Below, piece by piece: positions 8,922-18,170 of a DNA stretch of 54,879 bases. Numbering within the stretch: the first letter of the stretch is position 1; each line of letters begins with the position of its first letter. The DNA comes from DATAUK01 sp036268295 (GTDB lineage Bacteria > Actinomycetota > Actinomycetes > JAFAQI01): assembly GCA_036268295.1 (NCBI GenBank), contig DATAUK010000053.1, positions 1 to 54,879 of the forward strand, written 5' to 3'. The notes under the pieces are model-generated. The model did no database searches, was not told the DNA's origin, and was given only the letters and a program-made list of their open reading frames with translations. The position numbers and the translations under genes are program-made.

Positions 8922-9443
8922 ATGAACAAGCTCCCGGTCGCCCTCGTCCTGTCCGGTCTCGTCGTCGTAGCGGGGTGCGGCGGTGGCAGCAGTAGCGGCG
9001 GCGGAAGTCCATCCTCGGCGCCGGCCGCAGCATCACCGACCGCCCAGCCCCAGGCGACCGACGCGGCAAGCAAGGCCGCGGCGACCGCGGACATCAAGTC
9101 GATGTACGCCACGTTCTTCAACAGCTCGACACCTCACTCGACCTCGGTCAGCCTGCTGGAGAACGGGTCCTCGCTCGGACCGGCAGTCGCGGACGCCGCC
9201 AAGATCGCCAAGAAGGACAAGACCAAAGAGTCCGCTGTGGTGCTGAGCGTCAAGTTCACCAGCCCGACCGCGGCGAGTGTCCGCTACAACCTGCTCGGCA
9301 ACGGCAAACCACTGCTCGCCAAAGCCGACGGCAACGCGGTCTTGCAGGACGGCAAGTGGAAGGTCGCCGAGAACACCTTCTGCACACTGGTCGGTCTCGG
9401 CGCCTCGACAATCGGCCTCACGAAGGTCCCTGGCTGCAAGTAG
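8922..9443 (+). CDS. secreted lipoprotein, MTB12-like
   Basis: The 173-residue precursor begins with a short Lys-containing n-region, a hydrophobic h-region and a lipobox VVAGC with Cys19 as the lipidation site. A Gly/Ser/Pro/Ala-rich linker of about 30 residues follows. The C-terminal domain (SMYATFFNSSTP, VLSVKFTSPTAASVRYNLLGNGKPLL, LQDGKWKVAENTFCTLV) matches what I recall of the mycobacterial low-molecular-weight antigen MTB12 family, of unknown function. It should be anchored outside the membrane. Sharing an operator with the aldehyde dehydrogenase suggests a role tied to the catabolic substrate, perhaps binding or uptake; that is inference. Confidence 0.85.
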   Translation: MNKLPVALVLSGLVVVAGCGGGSSSGGGSPSSAPAAASPTAQPQATDAASKAAATADIKSMYATFFNSSTPHSTSVSLLENGSSLGPAVADAAKIAKKDKTKESAVVLSVKFTSPTAASVRYNLLGNGKPLLAKADGNAVLQDGKWKVAENTFCTLVGLGASTIGLTKVPGCK

Positions 9444-9466
9444 TCGCCACGCCGATCAGCAGAATC

Positions 9467-9485
9467 TGACGGGGCGTCATATATT
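9467..9485. promoter_or_regulatory. operator TGACGGGGCGTCA plus leaderless -10
   Basis: The operator occupies 9467-9479 and TATATT at 9480-9485 abuts it as a -10 element, ending 6 nt before the GTG at 9492. The transcript would be leaderless. The site lies 23 nt after the lipoprotein stop codon. Confidence 0.75.
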
Positions 9486-9491
9486 CGCCGG

Positions 9492-11123
9492 GTGAGTGGC
9501 TTCAATCTCGCTGACCTGTTCGAGCGCGTCGTTGACGCGGCGCCCGAGCGAGAGGTCATCGTCTCCCCGGCCCGGCGGCTGACCTATCGCGAGCTCGACG
9601 ATCGGGCCAACGCGCTGGCCGCTGTCCTGACCGGTCTGGGAGTCACAGCCGGCGACCACATCGGGCTGCAGCTGCTCAACGGCTCGGAATACCTCGAAGG
9701 AATGCTGGCCGCTTTCAAGCTCTCCGCCGTACCCATCAACATCAACTTCCGGTACGTCGAAGCCGAGCTGCGGCACCTCTACGACGACGCCGATCTGGTC
9801 GCAGTGATCTACCACCGGCAGTTCGCTGATCGGGTCGCGACCGCAGCCGCAGGCGCGGCGACTCTCGAGCACCTGATCGACGTCGACGACGGCAGCCGCG
9901 GCGCCTCCGGCGGGATCGACTACGAGGAAGCGCTCGGGGCGGCCACCACGAACCGGCCGGACAGTTCCAACCGATCCGGCGACGACCGCTACATCGCCTA
10001 CACCGGCGGCACGACCGGCCTTCCCAAGGGTGTCGTCTGGCGTCAGGAGGACATCTTCTTCGCCGCGATGGGTGGCGGCGACGTCTTCCAGTCCGGCAAC
10101 TTCATCGCCACGCCGGACGAGCTGCTCGAGCGGATGCCCGAGGTCGGCGGCACGATCCTCACCACCCCGCCGCTGATGCACGTCAGCGCGCAGTGGGGGG
10201 TCTTCCACTCGCTGTTCGCTGGCGGCCGGATCGTGTTTGCGCCGCACGGACCCTTCGATGCCGGCCGGATCTGGTCGCTCGTGGCCGCCGAAGGGGTCAA
10301 CATCCTCACCATCGTCGGCGACGCGATGGCCCAGCCGCTCGCCGACGCGATCGCCGCGGCCAACGAGGCGGGCACGCCGTACGACGTCTCCTCGCTGTTC
10401 GTGATCGGCTCGGGCGGCGCAGTGCTGTCGAGCGCGGCCAAGGGCCGGCTGGCCGAGCTGATCCCGACGATCATGGTGGTCGACGGCTTCGGCTCGTCCG
10501 AAACCGGCGTGGTCGGCAGCAAGCTTCACGTCAGCGGCGACACCTCGACCGCGCCGAAGTTCACCGTGAACGCCCAGACCCAGGTGCTCGGCGAGGATGG
10601 TCACCCGGTCACTCCCGGCTCCGGAGAGGTCGGGCGGCTGGCCCGCAAGGGACACGTGCCGATCGGCTATTACAAGGACGAGGTCAAGACGAAGGCGACG
10701 TTCCTCGAGGTTGACGGCGAGCGCTGGGTGCTGCCCGGCGACAACGCGACGGTTGACGAGGACGGCACCGTGGTCTTGTTGGGCCGCGGCTCGACCTCGA
10801 TCAACACCGGCGGCGAGAAGGTCTACCCAGAAGAGGTCGAGACCGCGCTGATGACCTCGCCCGACGTGGCGGACGTCATCGTTGTCGGTCTGCCGGACGA
10901 GCGCTGGGGGCAACGGGTCGTCGCCGTCGTTGCGGCTTCGCCGGGATGCTCACCGGACCTCGAGTCGCTGCGCGCGCACTCGCGGACGACGCTCGCCGGT
11001 TTCAAGCTGCCGCGTGAACTGATCGTCGTCGATGCGATCGAAAGGACCCCGGCCGGCAAGGCCGACTACAAGTGGGCTCGGGCGACCGCCGAAGCACAGA
11101 CCGCCTCGAAGGCCACCGGCTGA
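9492..11123 (+). CDS. acyl-CoA synthetase, FadD19-like
   Basis: The 543-residue ANL ligase has YTGGTTGLPKG at residues 170-180 followed by VVWRQEDIFFAAMGGGD. That continuation is characteristic, as I recall, of the FadD19/FadD17 group that activates steroid side-chain acids in mycobacteria and rhodococci. The GFGSSETG motif and the C-terminal Lys in RTPAGKADYKW are present. The GTG start is set by the promoter: the -10 at 9480-9485 ends 6 nt upstream, leaving no room for a leader. It is the first gene of a five-gene operon and overlaps the next gene by one base (TGATG). The steroid assignment is inference. Confidence 0.92.
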   Translation: MSGFNLADLFERVVDAAPEREVIVSPARRLTYRELDDRANALAAVLTGLGVTAGDHIGLQLLNGSEYLEGMLAAFKLSAVPININFRYVEAELRHLYDDADLVAVIYHRQFADRVATAAAGAATLEHLIDVDDGSRGASGGIDYEEALGAATTNRPDSSNRSGDDRYIAYTGGTTGLPKGVVWRQEDIFFAAMGGGDVFQSGNFIATPDELLERMPEVGGTILTTPPLMHVSAQWGVFHSLFAGGRIVFAPHGPFDAGRIWSLVAAEGVNILTIVGDAMAQPLADAIAAANEAGTPYDVSSLFVIGSGGAVLSSAAKGRLAELIPTIMVVDGFGSSETGVVGSKLHVSGDTSTAPKFTVNAQTQVLGEDGHPVTPGSGEVGRLARKGHVPIGYYKDEVKTKATFLEVDGERWVLPGDNATVDEDGTVVLLGRGSTSINTGGEKVYPEEVETALMTSPDVADVIVVGLPDERWGQRVVAVVAASPGCSPDLESLRAHSRTTLAGFKLPRELIVVDAIERTPAGKADYKWARATAEAQTASKATG

Positions 11124-11575
11124 TGGCGTACAGCGCAGCCGAGGTTGCCGACCGGCTCGCGATCCAGGACCTGATCGGACGATACGCCGTCATCGTCGAC
11201 AGCGGCGACTTCGACGCGCTCGACGATCTGTTCACGCCGGACGCGGAGATCGACTTCTCCACCTTCAACGGACCGGTCGGCGGCCTCGCCGAGATCAAGA
11301 CGTTTCTCGACGCCTCGCTGCCGTTCTTCACGCGGACCCAGCACATGATGGGGCTGCCACTGATCGACCTCGACGGCGACACGGCTCATGCCCGCACTTC
11401 GTGCAACAACCCGATGATCTCGACCAAGCCGGATGGCACCGTCTCGGTCTGGCTGATCGGCCTCTGGTACGACGACGAGCTGGTGCGGTCCGACGAGGGC
11501 TGGCGGTTCAGCGCTCGGAACCAGATCCGCAGCTACACCATCCTGGGCTTGAACGACACCCCGCTCGGCGTCTAG
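11123..11575 (+). CDS. SnoaL-like / NTF2-fold protein
   Basis: The 150-residue product carries the NTF2-like signature RLAIQDLIGRYAVIVDSGD with LFTPDAEIDF, and a conserved-looking TRTQHMMGLP segment. Members of this actinobacterial group include isomerase- and dehydratase-like proteins. It is inserted between the FadD19-like synthetase and the enoyl-CoA hydratase with one-base overlaps on both sides, so the transcript encodes it stoichiometrically with them. Its reaction is unknown. Confidence 0.86.
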   Translation: MAYSAAEVADRLAIQDLIGRYAVIVDSGDFDALDDLFTPDAEIDFSTFNGPVGGLAEIKTFLDASLPFFTRTQHMMGLPLIDLDGDTAHARTSCNNPMISTKPDGTVSVWLIGLWYDDELVRSDEGWRFSARNQIRSYTILGLNDTPLGV

Positions 11576-12390
11576 TGAGCGACGACACGCAGTTCGTCCG
11601 GGTCGAGCACCCGCGCCGGTACGTCGCGCTGGTGACGCTCGATCGGCCGGAGCGGATGAACTCCATGGCCTTCGATCTGATGCTGCCGCTCCGCGCCACC
11701 CTCGAGGAGATCAGCAACGACAATGGGGTACGGGTCGTCGTCCTGACCGGCGCCGGCAAGGCGTTCTGCTCCGGCGCGGACCTGGAGAACCCCGGCCGGA
11801 TCCCCGACATCGACGGCCTCACCCTGCCGACGATCGCGCTGCGCTCGATGGAGCTGCTCGAGAACGTCATCAAGACACTGCGCGCCATGCATCAGCCGGT
11901 CATCGCTGCAGTCAATGGGCCGGCAATCGGCGGCGGCTTCTGCCTGGCGTTGGCCTGCGACCTGCGGATCGCCGCCGGGCCCGCCTACTTCCGCGCGGCC
12001 GGGATCAACAACGGCCTGACCGCCAGCGAGCTCGGCATCAGCTATCTGCTGCCGCGCGCGATCGGCTCGGCGCGGGCCGCCGACATCATGCTGACCGGCC
12101 GCGACGTTGCGGCCGAGGAAGCCGAGCGCATCGGCTTGGTTTCGAGGACCGTCAAGGACGACGAGCTGCTTGACGCCTGCCTCGAGGTCGCCGAGCGCAT
12201 CAACGGTTTCAGCCGTCCCGGCATCGAGCTGACCAAGCGGATGCTGGCCGCGAGCCTCGACGCCGCCAGCCTGTCCGCCCACATGGATCATGAAGGACTC
12301 GCGCAGCTGTTCGTCCGGCTGACCACGCACAACTTCGAAGCAGCCGTCGCGGCGCGCAAGGCGAAGCGACCGCCGGTTTTCAAGGACTGA
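11575..12390 (+). CDS. enoyl-CoA hydratase/isomerase family protein
   Basis: The 271-residue crotonase-fold protein has the oxyanion-hole segments AFCSGADLENP and NGPAIGGGFCLALACDLRIAA. It should hydrate or isomerise an enoyl-CoA. In the second active-site region (FRAAGINNGLTASELGISYLLPR) Glu sits in SELGISY, consistent with an acidic catalytic residue. The GTG start at 11575 overlaps the TAG of the SnoaL-like gene by one base. An 11-base spacer with GAGAGGA leads to the thioesterase. Confidence 0.92.
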   Translation: MSDDTQFVRVEHPRRYVALVTLDRPERMNSMAFDLMLPLRATLEEISNDNGVRVVVLTGAGKAFCSGADLENPGRIPDIDGLTLPTIALRSMELLENVIKTLRAMHQPVIAAVNGPAIGGGFCLALACDLRIAAGPAYFRAAGINNGLTASELGISYLLPRAIGSARAADIMLTGRDVAAEEAERIGLVSRTVKDDELLDACLEVAERINGFSRPGIELTKRMLAASLDAASLSAHMDHEGLAQLFVRLTTHNFEAAVAARKAKRPPVFKD

Positions 12391-12400
12391 GAGGACCGCA

Positions 12401-13024
12401 GTGGACGACCAGACCCGCCGGGCGCAGCGCACCCTTGCCGACGCACTGCGCCGGATAATCGCGCGACTCGCTCTGGTCCGCCCGCCAGTCGAAGCGCTCG
12501 AACGCGCCGCGGCGGTCGCCAACTCCTTCGCCGACTCCCTCGACGAGCTGCCGGAGCGATCGCAGTCGTGGGAGGTCAGCGAGGCCGGCCTGCTCCCCCG
12601 CGACTTCGTCAGCCACAGCCCGGTCAGTGGCGCCAACAACCCGATCGCGCCGCCGCTTCGGATGCAGGCGGTCGGCGACCCGGACGGCGACAACCACATC
12701 GAGGGCACAGTCAGCTTCGGGCCGGCCTACGAAGGCCCGCCCGGGCACTGCCACGGCGGCATGATCGCGGCGATGTTCGACGAGCTGCTCGGCTACGTTC
12801 AGCGGGCGCCGGGGTTCACGGCGTACCTCAAGATCGACTATCGCGCCCCGACCCCGCTCAACCGCGAGCTGTCAGTCAAGGGCTGGGTCGACCGGGTCGA
12901 AGGCCGCAAACGCTACATCCGCGGCACCTGCCATCTCGACGGCGTCCTGCTGACCGAGGCGGAAGGCTTGTTCATCGCACCGCGCGACGGCGAGAACTAC
13001 CTGGCGCGGCTGGGCAAGCACTGA
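12401..13024 (+). CDS. PaaI-type hot-dog thioesterase
   Basis: The 207-residue protein has a C-terminal hot-dog domain with GPPGHCHGGMIAAMFDELLG, the acyl-CoA thioesterase helix, and IDYRAPTPLNRELSVKGWV. About 75 residues of alpha-helical sequence precede it. It probably hydrolyses stalled acyl-CoA intermediates and frees CoA. The GTG start at 12401 is preceded by GAGAGGA. The stop overlaps the SDR start (TGATG). Confidence 0.88.
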   Translation: MDDQTRRAQRTLADALRRIIARLALVRPPVEALERAAAVANSFADSLDELPERSQSWEVSEAGLLPRDFVSHSPVSGANNPIAPPLRMQAVGDPDGDNHIEGTVSFGPAYEGPPGHCHGGMIAAMFDELLGYVQRAPGFTAYLKIDYRAPTPLNRELSVKGWVDRVEGRKRYIRGTCHLDGVLLTEAEGLFIAPRDGENYLARLGKH

Positions 13025-13779
13025 TGAGGACGTTCGACGGCCGGTACGCCGGCAAGGTCGCGGTCGTGACCGGAGCCGGATCCGGAATCGGTCAGTCGGT
13101 GGCGCTCCGGCTGGCCGCCGAAGGCGCCCACGTGCTCGCTCTCGACATCAACGCCGAGGGGCTTGCCGCGACCGCGGAGCGCGCCGAGGGCAACCTGGTG
13201 AGCCGCGAGTGTGACGTCACCAAGGCCGCCGAGTGCCGCGACGCTGTCGACGACGCGGTCTCGCGGTTCGGCAAGCTCGACATCCTTGGCAACATCGCCG
13301 GCATCGCCCGGGCCGAGCACGTCGAGGAGGTCACGGAGGCGGCGTACCGGCAGATGATGGCGGTCAACGTCGACGGCTACTTCTTCATGGCGCAAGCCGC
13401 GCTGCCGCATCTGGTCCACGACGGCGGCGTCATCGTCAACGTCGCGTCCAACGCGGGGCTGATCGGGCAGGCCTACACCGTCGTCTACTGCATGAGCAAG
13501 GGCGCCGTGGCTCAGCTGACCAGAGCGCTCGCAATGGAGTACCTGAAGACACCGCTTCGGGTGGTCGCGATCGCTCCCGGTGGAGTGGACTCCGGGCTGA
13601 CCCGCGGCTACCAGATGCCCGCCGACGTCGACTGGGACCTGGTCGGTCGCTACATCAGTCCGCGTGGGCTGGCCGAGCCGGCCGACATCGCTGCACTGTT
13701 CACATTCCTTGCCTCCGACGAGGCCAAGAACATCCACGGCACCGTCGTGTCCAGCGACAGCGGAATGACCGCCGGCTGA
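13024..13779 (+). CDS. short-chain dehydrogenase/reductase
   Basis: The 251-residue classical SDR has the cofactor motif TGAGSGIG near residue 17, an N-x-A-G-like NIAG, catalytic Ser in NVASNAG, and YCMSK containing the Tyr and Lys. Asp in ALDIN after beta-2 favours NAD(H). A hydroxyacyl-CoA or hydroxysteroid substrate is plausible from the operon but not shown. It is the last gene of the 9492-13779 operon; 45 nt separate it from the next gene. Confidence 0.93.
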   Translation: MRTFDGRYAGKVAVVTGAGSGIGQSVALRLAAEGAHVLALDINAEGLAATAERAEGNLVSRECDVTKAAECRDAVDDAVSRFGKLDILGNIAGIARAEHVEEVTEAAYRQMMAVNVDGYFFMAQAALPHLVHDGGVIVNVASNAGLIGQAYTVVYCMSKGAVAQLTRALAMEYLKTPLRVVAIAPGGVDSGLTRGYQMPADVDWDLVGRYISPRGLAEPADIAALFTFLASDEAKNIHGTVVSSDSGMTAG

Positions 13780-13824
13780 ACGACCGGTACTGTGAGATCG
13801 CCGGGGGCGGAGGGTGGATAGCGC

Positions 13825-14070
13825 GTGTCCTCAACGAATGACGGCCGGTCGAACTGGAGCAAGCACCGCAAGATTCGCCTCGGCATCCGGCTGGGCCTCA
13901 TTGTCGTGCTCGTGATCGCCGGGCTCATCTTCCACCATCGCGGTCATGGCTACGAGGTGGTGCGAGGCCTCTACATCGTGGCGGTCGCGGCCCTACTCAT
14001 CTGGCGCATCTCCTACCGGCGACGAGCGCGCAGCGACCGCAACAGCGGATCCGGCCCCGCCCCTCAGTAG
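13825..14070 (+). CDS. small two-TM membrane protein
   Basis: The 81-residue product has two predicted membrane segments, LGLIVVLVIAGLIF and GLYIVAVAALLIW, flanked by Arg/Lys-rich ends. It has no recognised family. The GTG start at 13825 has GGAGGG about 11 nt upstream. Its last 78 bases overlap the 3' end of the convergent GGDEF-EAL gene, which makes the pair unusual; either this gene is real and the tails overlap, or one 3' end is longer than functional. Confidence 0.55.
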   Translation: MSSTNDGRSNWSKHRKIRLGIRLGLIVVLVIAGLIFHHRGHGYEVVRGLYIVAVAALLIWRISYRRRARSDRNSGSGPAPQ

Positions 14071-16158
14071 CCGGTCGACCGACGCCGCGGGCATCGGTGG
14101 GGCGAGGTAGTAGCCCTGGGCCCGCTGGCAGCCGAGTCGGTTGAGATGGGCGAGCTGCTCGGCGGTCTCGACGCCTTCTGCCGTGACGTCGAGCGCCAGC
14201 GCCTCGGCCATCGCGAGAACCGCCGCAACCAGCGCGGTGTCGTGCGCGTCGGTGCCGAGACCGTCGACGAACGCCCGGTCGACCTTGACCGCATCGACCG
14301 GAAACCGCTTGAGATAGCTCAGCGACGAATAGCCGGTGCCGAAATCGTCGATCGAGAGCTGCACGCCCAGCGCCTTGAGGCTGCCGAGGGTGCGCCCGAA
14401 GTAGTCGACGTCCTCCATGAACATGCTCTCGGTCAGCTCGAGAGACAGCCGCTCGGCCGGCGCACCGGTGCAGTTGATGACACCAGCGACGACGGACGCG
14501 ATGTCGGGGGCCATCAGCTGACGCACCGAGAGGTTGACGGCCATCGACAGCGAGGGCGCGGCCTGTTGCCAGACCACAAGTTGCTGGCACGCCTGCTCGA
14601 GCACCCAGGCACCGATCGGCACGATGAGCCCGGTCTCCTCGGCAAGCGGGATGAACTCTGCCGGGCTGACTAGACCTCGCTCGGGATGGCTCCATCGGAG
14701 CAGCGCCTCGACGCTGACGACCTGGCCGTCCGCGAGGTCGACAATCGGCTGGTAGTGCACGGTGAACTCAGAACGCTCTCGCGCCCGATGCAGCGCCGAG
14801 GTGGTGGCGAGGGCGCGCTCCACCTTGGTACGCAGTCCTTCGTCGAACACCTCGATCCGCGCGCGGCCGAGCTCTTTGGCCCGGTACATCGCGGCGTCGG
14901 AGTCCCGCAGCAGGCTTTCGGGCGTCGCACCAGGCTCGGCCAGGGCGATGCCGAGACTGGCGGTGACGTTGACCTCCTGGCCCTCGATCAGGCACGGCGC
15001 CCGAACGGTCTCGAGGATCCGCTGGGAGATCTGCTCGACCTCGGTCGCGGTCACGTCATCGCAGACGACGACGAACTCGTCCCCGCCAAACCGGGCAACC
15101 GTGTCACCCGGCCTGATCGCCGAGCTGATCCGCTCGGCCGCCTGACGGAGCAACGAGTCACCGCAGGTGTGGCCGAACGAGTCGTTGACCATCTTGAACT
15201 GGTCGACATCGAGGAAGATCACACCGAGCTTGGAGCCGCGGCGCATCGACCCGGCCAGGCCGTGCGCCAGCCGGTCGGCGAGCAGCACCCGGTTGGGCAG
15301 TCCGGTGAGATTGTCGTGCAATGCTTGGTGCTCGAGCTCCTGCTCCATCGCCTTGCGCTCGGTGATGTCCTGCAGTTGGGCGAAGAAGTAGTCAGGCTCG
15401 CCCGACTCGTCTCGCACCAGCGTGACGTGCATCGCCGCCCAGACGACAGCGCCATCCGGCTGGACGTAACGCCGCTCGTCGGCGTACGTGTCGTGCCCGG
15501 CAGCAATCCGGGCGTAGACCGCCGGGCCGGGTGAGACCTCGTCCGGGTGGTTGAACTCGCCCCAGTGGCGACCGATCAGGGCCGCTGCCGGTCGGCCTAG
15601 CAGGGTGCACACCGTGGTGTTCACCCGAAGCGGAATGCCGTCGAGATCGAGGATCGCTGTGCCGATGCCAGCCTGCGCGAATCCGGCCTCGAACCGCCGT
15701 TCCGCGGCTTCACGGGCGCGGTCGGCTTCGACCCGCTCGGTGTCATCCTGCATCGTGCCAATGACCTTCACGACCGTGCCGTCCTCGGCCAACTCGGGCA
15801 CCACTCGGCCGTGGATCCAGCGTTGCTGCGAGTCGGGTCGGACAACGCGATAGACCCGGCTGCTGGGGATGCCGCGTTCGACGACATCGGCGAACGCGGC
15901 CCGGAGCATCGGACGGTCCTCGGGATGGATCAGCGAGTAGAACAGCTCCTGGCTCGGCTCGAGCGCCGGATCGAGACCGAGGACCCGGAAGTGCTCCTCG
16001 GACCAGCTGCGTTCACCGGTGACGAGGTTGAACTCGAAGCTTCCGACCGCAGCAATCCGCTGCGCTTCGGCGAGCTGGCGATGACTCGCAGCCAGCGCCT
16101 CGAAGCCGGTGCGCGGGGTCGCGCCGGACTGCACCCGGGTGGGTCCAAGCATCGTCAT
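13993..16158 (-). CDS. PAS-PAS-GGDEF-EAL bifunctional c-di-GMP enzyme
   Basis: The 721-residue protein has two N-terminal PAS/PAC domains (about 35-140 and 155-265), a GGDEF domain with an intact GGDEF at 358-362 and an RxxD inhibitory site RPGD at 349-352, and an EAL domain (about 455-705) with EAL at 484-486, DDFGTGYSS and TAEGVE. All catalytic signatures look intact, so it could both make and degrade c-di-GMP. No membrane segment is seen. It starts four bases inside the upstream diguanylate cyclase gene (ATGA), so the two c-di-GMP enzymes are cotranslated. Confidence 0.95.
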   Translation of the reverse strand: MTMLGPTRVQSGATPRTGFEALAASHRQLAEAQRIAAVGSFEFNLVTGERSWSEEHFRVLGLDPALEPSQELFYSLIHPEDRPMLRAAFADVVERGIPSSRVYRVVRPDSQQRWIHGRVVPELAEDGTVVKVIGTMQDDTERVEADRAREAAERRFEAGFAQAGIGTAILDLDGIPLRVNTTVCTLLGRPAAALIGRHWGEFNHPDEVSPGPAVYARIAAGHDTYADERRYVQPDGAVVWAAMHVTLVRDESGEPDYFFAQLQDITERKAMEQELEHQALHDNLTGLPNRVLLADRLAHGLAGSMRRGSKLGVIFLDVDQFKMVNDSFGHTCGDSLLRQAAERISSAIRPGDTVARFGGDEFVVVCDDVTATEVEQISQRILETVRAPCLIEGQEVNVTASLGIALAEPGATPESLLRDSDAAMYRAKELGRARIEVFDEGLRTKVERALATTSALHRARERSEFTVHYQPIVDLADGQVVSVEALLRWSHPERGLVSPAEFIPLAEETGLIVPIGAWVLEQACQQLVVWQQAAPSLSMAVNLSVRQLMAPDIASVVAGVINCTGAPAERLSLELTESMFMEDVDYFGRTLGSLKALGVQLSIDDFGTGYSSLSYLKRFPVDAVKVDRAFVDGLGTDAHDTALVAAVLAMAEALALDVTAEGVETAEQLAHLNRLGCQRAQGYYLAPPMPAASVDRLLRGGAGSAVAVAARSSPVGDAPDE

Positions 16159-17627
16159 CGTGGCAGGCGTACCAACGGTGCAACGGCGCTTGCGGTACGT
16201 GCGGTGTTGCGGCCCGCCGCCTTAGCTTCGTACAGGCCCAGATCAGCGCGGTGGACCAGTGCGTCGAGGGTGTCGTCGGTCGCCTGAGCCACCCCGATGC
16301 TGATCGAAACGGACGCTGGCTCACGTCCCAGGCCGATGTCGATCGGCTCGATGGCGATCACCCGGCACAGCCGCTCGGCGGCCTTGATTCCATCCGCGAC
16401 GTTGGTGAAAGGAAGGACGGCGAGAAACTCCTCGCCGCCCCATCTGGCGAGCAGGTCACCCTCCCGCGCAGACGCCACCAGCCGGTCCGCGATCTGACGC
16501 AGCGCGCGGTCACCGGCGTTGTGCCCGTGGGTATCGTTAAGAGCCTTGAAGTGGTCGACGTCGATCATCAGCACGCTGACCGCGAAGTCGTGTCGCGAGG
16601 CATTCGCCAGCAGGACTTCGAGCTGCTCGGTGAGATGGCGACGGTTCGACAGGCCGGTCAGACCGTCGGTACGCGTGATGGCGGTCAGCTGGTGGTTAGC
16701 GTCAGCGAGGCGCCGGCGGCCCTCCAGGAGCCGGATCGCGAGGAACGCGGCAATCGCGACGAGCACCGACAACAGCCCGAGGATGAGCCACGGCACCCAC
16801 CACCCACTGCCGCGGGCCGAGGCGAATACCCCGCTGGTCGGGGCCGTGATGACGAGATACCAGCTCGTCCCCGGCACCGCAGCCTTGGCGAAGGTGTAGG
16901 AGACATCACCGGAGCGATAGTTGCCCGACAGGCTGCGCGAAGCGGCCTGACCGAGCTCCGCCGACTGCTGACCCAATGTCCGGCCGTCTGGCGCAGCAGT
17001 GCCGTTCGTCGCGAGGACGCCGCCGTCCCCATCGAGCAGGAACAGCCGGGCACCCTTCAGGGTGGTAGCGGCATTCAGATATGCGGCGAGCGGAGTTGAC
17101 GTGATCGGGTAGCCGCCGCTGAACACCCGCCGGCCTTGCGGCGTCTGGTACGGCACCGCGAACGCGACCACCGGCACTCCGGTCACCGCCGACGGCACGA
17201 TGTTCGAGACGCCGACCTTGCCACGCAACGCGGCGCTCAGGTGGGCGTACTTCGCGCCGACCTGCGAACCGACCACGGCGGGATCCGTCGGGTAGACCGC
17301 CAGGTCCCGGCCGTGCTCGTCAAGCAGCACCGCCGCCGGAAAGCCGAAGCCTTGGACCACGGCGTTGAAGGCCGCGCTCGGATCCGGTCCGGCAAGGTTG
17401 CGGGAGGCGACCAGCTTCTCGCGGGCGGTCAGCTGTGAGATGTAGGTCGAGGCGAAATGTGCCGACAGGTCGGCCCGGGCCGACCACCGCTGGGCAAGAC
17501 CTTGCCGGGCATTGGACTGCGAGGTGTGCAGCGCAAAACCCGCCCCGGCGACAAGCAGGAGCGAAAAGAAGGCAACGAGGAATCGCGCCCACCAGCGGGC
17601 CGCCGAGAGGCGACGTAGTCCGAACAC
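16155..17627 (-). CDS. membrane-bound diguanylate cyclase with periplasmic sensor domain
   Basis: With the GTG at 17627 the product has 490 residues: an N-terminal transmembrane segment (about 15-33), an extracytoplasmic Cache-like sensor, a second membrane helix (about 276-302) and a C-terminal GGDEF domain with GGEEF at 397-401 and an RxxD I-site (REGD). It would synthesise c-di-GMP from two GTP in response to an outside ligand. The start is a judgement: GGAG lies close to GTG 17627, while a TTG at 17711 would add 28 residues with no clear ribosome site. It is coupled to the PAS-GGDEF-EAL gene. Confidence 0.9.
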   Translation of the reverse strand: MFGLRRLSAARWWARFLVAFFSLLLVAGAGFALHTSQSNARQGLAQRWSARADLSAHFASTYISQLTAREKLVASRNLAGPDPSAAFNAVVQGFGFPAAVLLDEHGRDLAVYPTDPAVVGSQVGAKYAHLSAALRGKVGVSNIVPSAVTGVPVVAFAVPYQTPQGRRVFSGGYPITSTPLAAYLNAATTLKGARLFLLDGDGGVLATNGTAAPDGRTLGQQSAELGQAASRSLSGNYRSGDVSYTFAKAAVPGTSWYLVITAPTSGVFASARGSGWWVPWLILGLLSVLVAIAAFLAIRLLEGRRRLADANHQLTAITRTDGLTGLSNRRHLTEQLEVLLANASRHDFAVSVLMIDVDHFKALNDTHGHNAGDRALRQIADRLVASAREGDLLARWGGEEFLAVLPFTNVADGIKAAERLCRVIAIEPIDIGLGREPASVSISIGVAQATDDTLDALVHRADLGLYEAKAAGRNTARTASAVAPLVRLPR

Positions 17628-17825
17628 CTTCTCCTCGCTCCTCAGTGGCGCCCGCAGCAAGATCGGTCGCCAAATCTGCTGGCGGCCATCACGCTTGGGC
17701 GCAAACCCCAACTGTCAACCCGGACATCGGCCGAATTGCCGGTTTCCTGAAGTCGATTCCGCGCCGCAGTTGATCAACGCAGGCTCGGCTTCCGATGCAT
17801 CGCTCGCCGGAGTAAGGTGACGGCC

Positions 17826-18170
17826 ATGGCGGGGCAGGAGGACACCGGCAAGCTCGGCGGCTTCGGACCGTACGCCGGGCCGGCCACGTTGATTCTTTCG
17901 AGCCTTGCCGATGGCGCGAAGCACGGCTATGCACTGACGAAGGACATCGAGAGCTTCGCCCACGTCCGACTCGTGCCCGGAACCCTCTACGAGGCGCTCA
18001 CAAGGCTTGCAGAGCAGGGCCTGATCGAGGCGCTGGCCAGCGAGGAGCGGCGCAAGCCTTATCAGTTGACAGCCGCCGGAGCGGCCGCATTACGCAAGCA
18101 TCTCGCCGATCAACGCCGCGTCGCCGAGGTCGGTCTTCGCCGATTGGCCGGCACCTGGGAGTCGGCATGA
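17826..18170 (+). CDS. PadR-family transcriptional regulator
   Basis: This 114-residue protein is a compact winged-helix PadR regulator: LILSSLADGAKHGYALTKDIE, then VPGTLYEALTRLAEQGLIEA and RKPYQLTAAGAAAL. It should bind DNA as a dimer and respond to a small molecule. AAGGTGA lies 6 nt before ATG 17826; a GTG at 17817 would add three residues. Its stop overlaps the ATG of a truncated partner gene (ATGA). It is the only complete DNA-binding regulator in the window, but its family does not usually recognise the catabolic operator described here. Confidence 0.9.
   Translation: MAGQEDTGKLGGFGPYAGPATLILSSLADGAKHGYALTKDIESFAHVRLVPGTLYEALTRLAEQGLIEALASEERRKPYQLTAAGAAALRKHLADQRRVAEVGLRRLAGTWESA

Noticed and set aside
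17826..18170. PadR protein as the regulator of the catabolic regulon
   Set aside because: It is in a separate housekeeping block, has no copy of the operator in front of it, and PadR sites usually look different (ATGT-ACAT arms).
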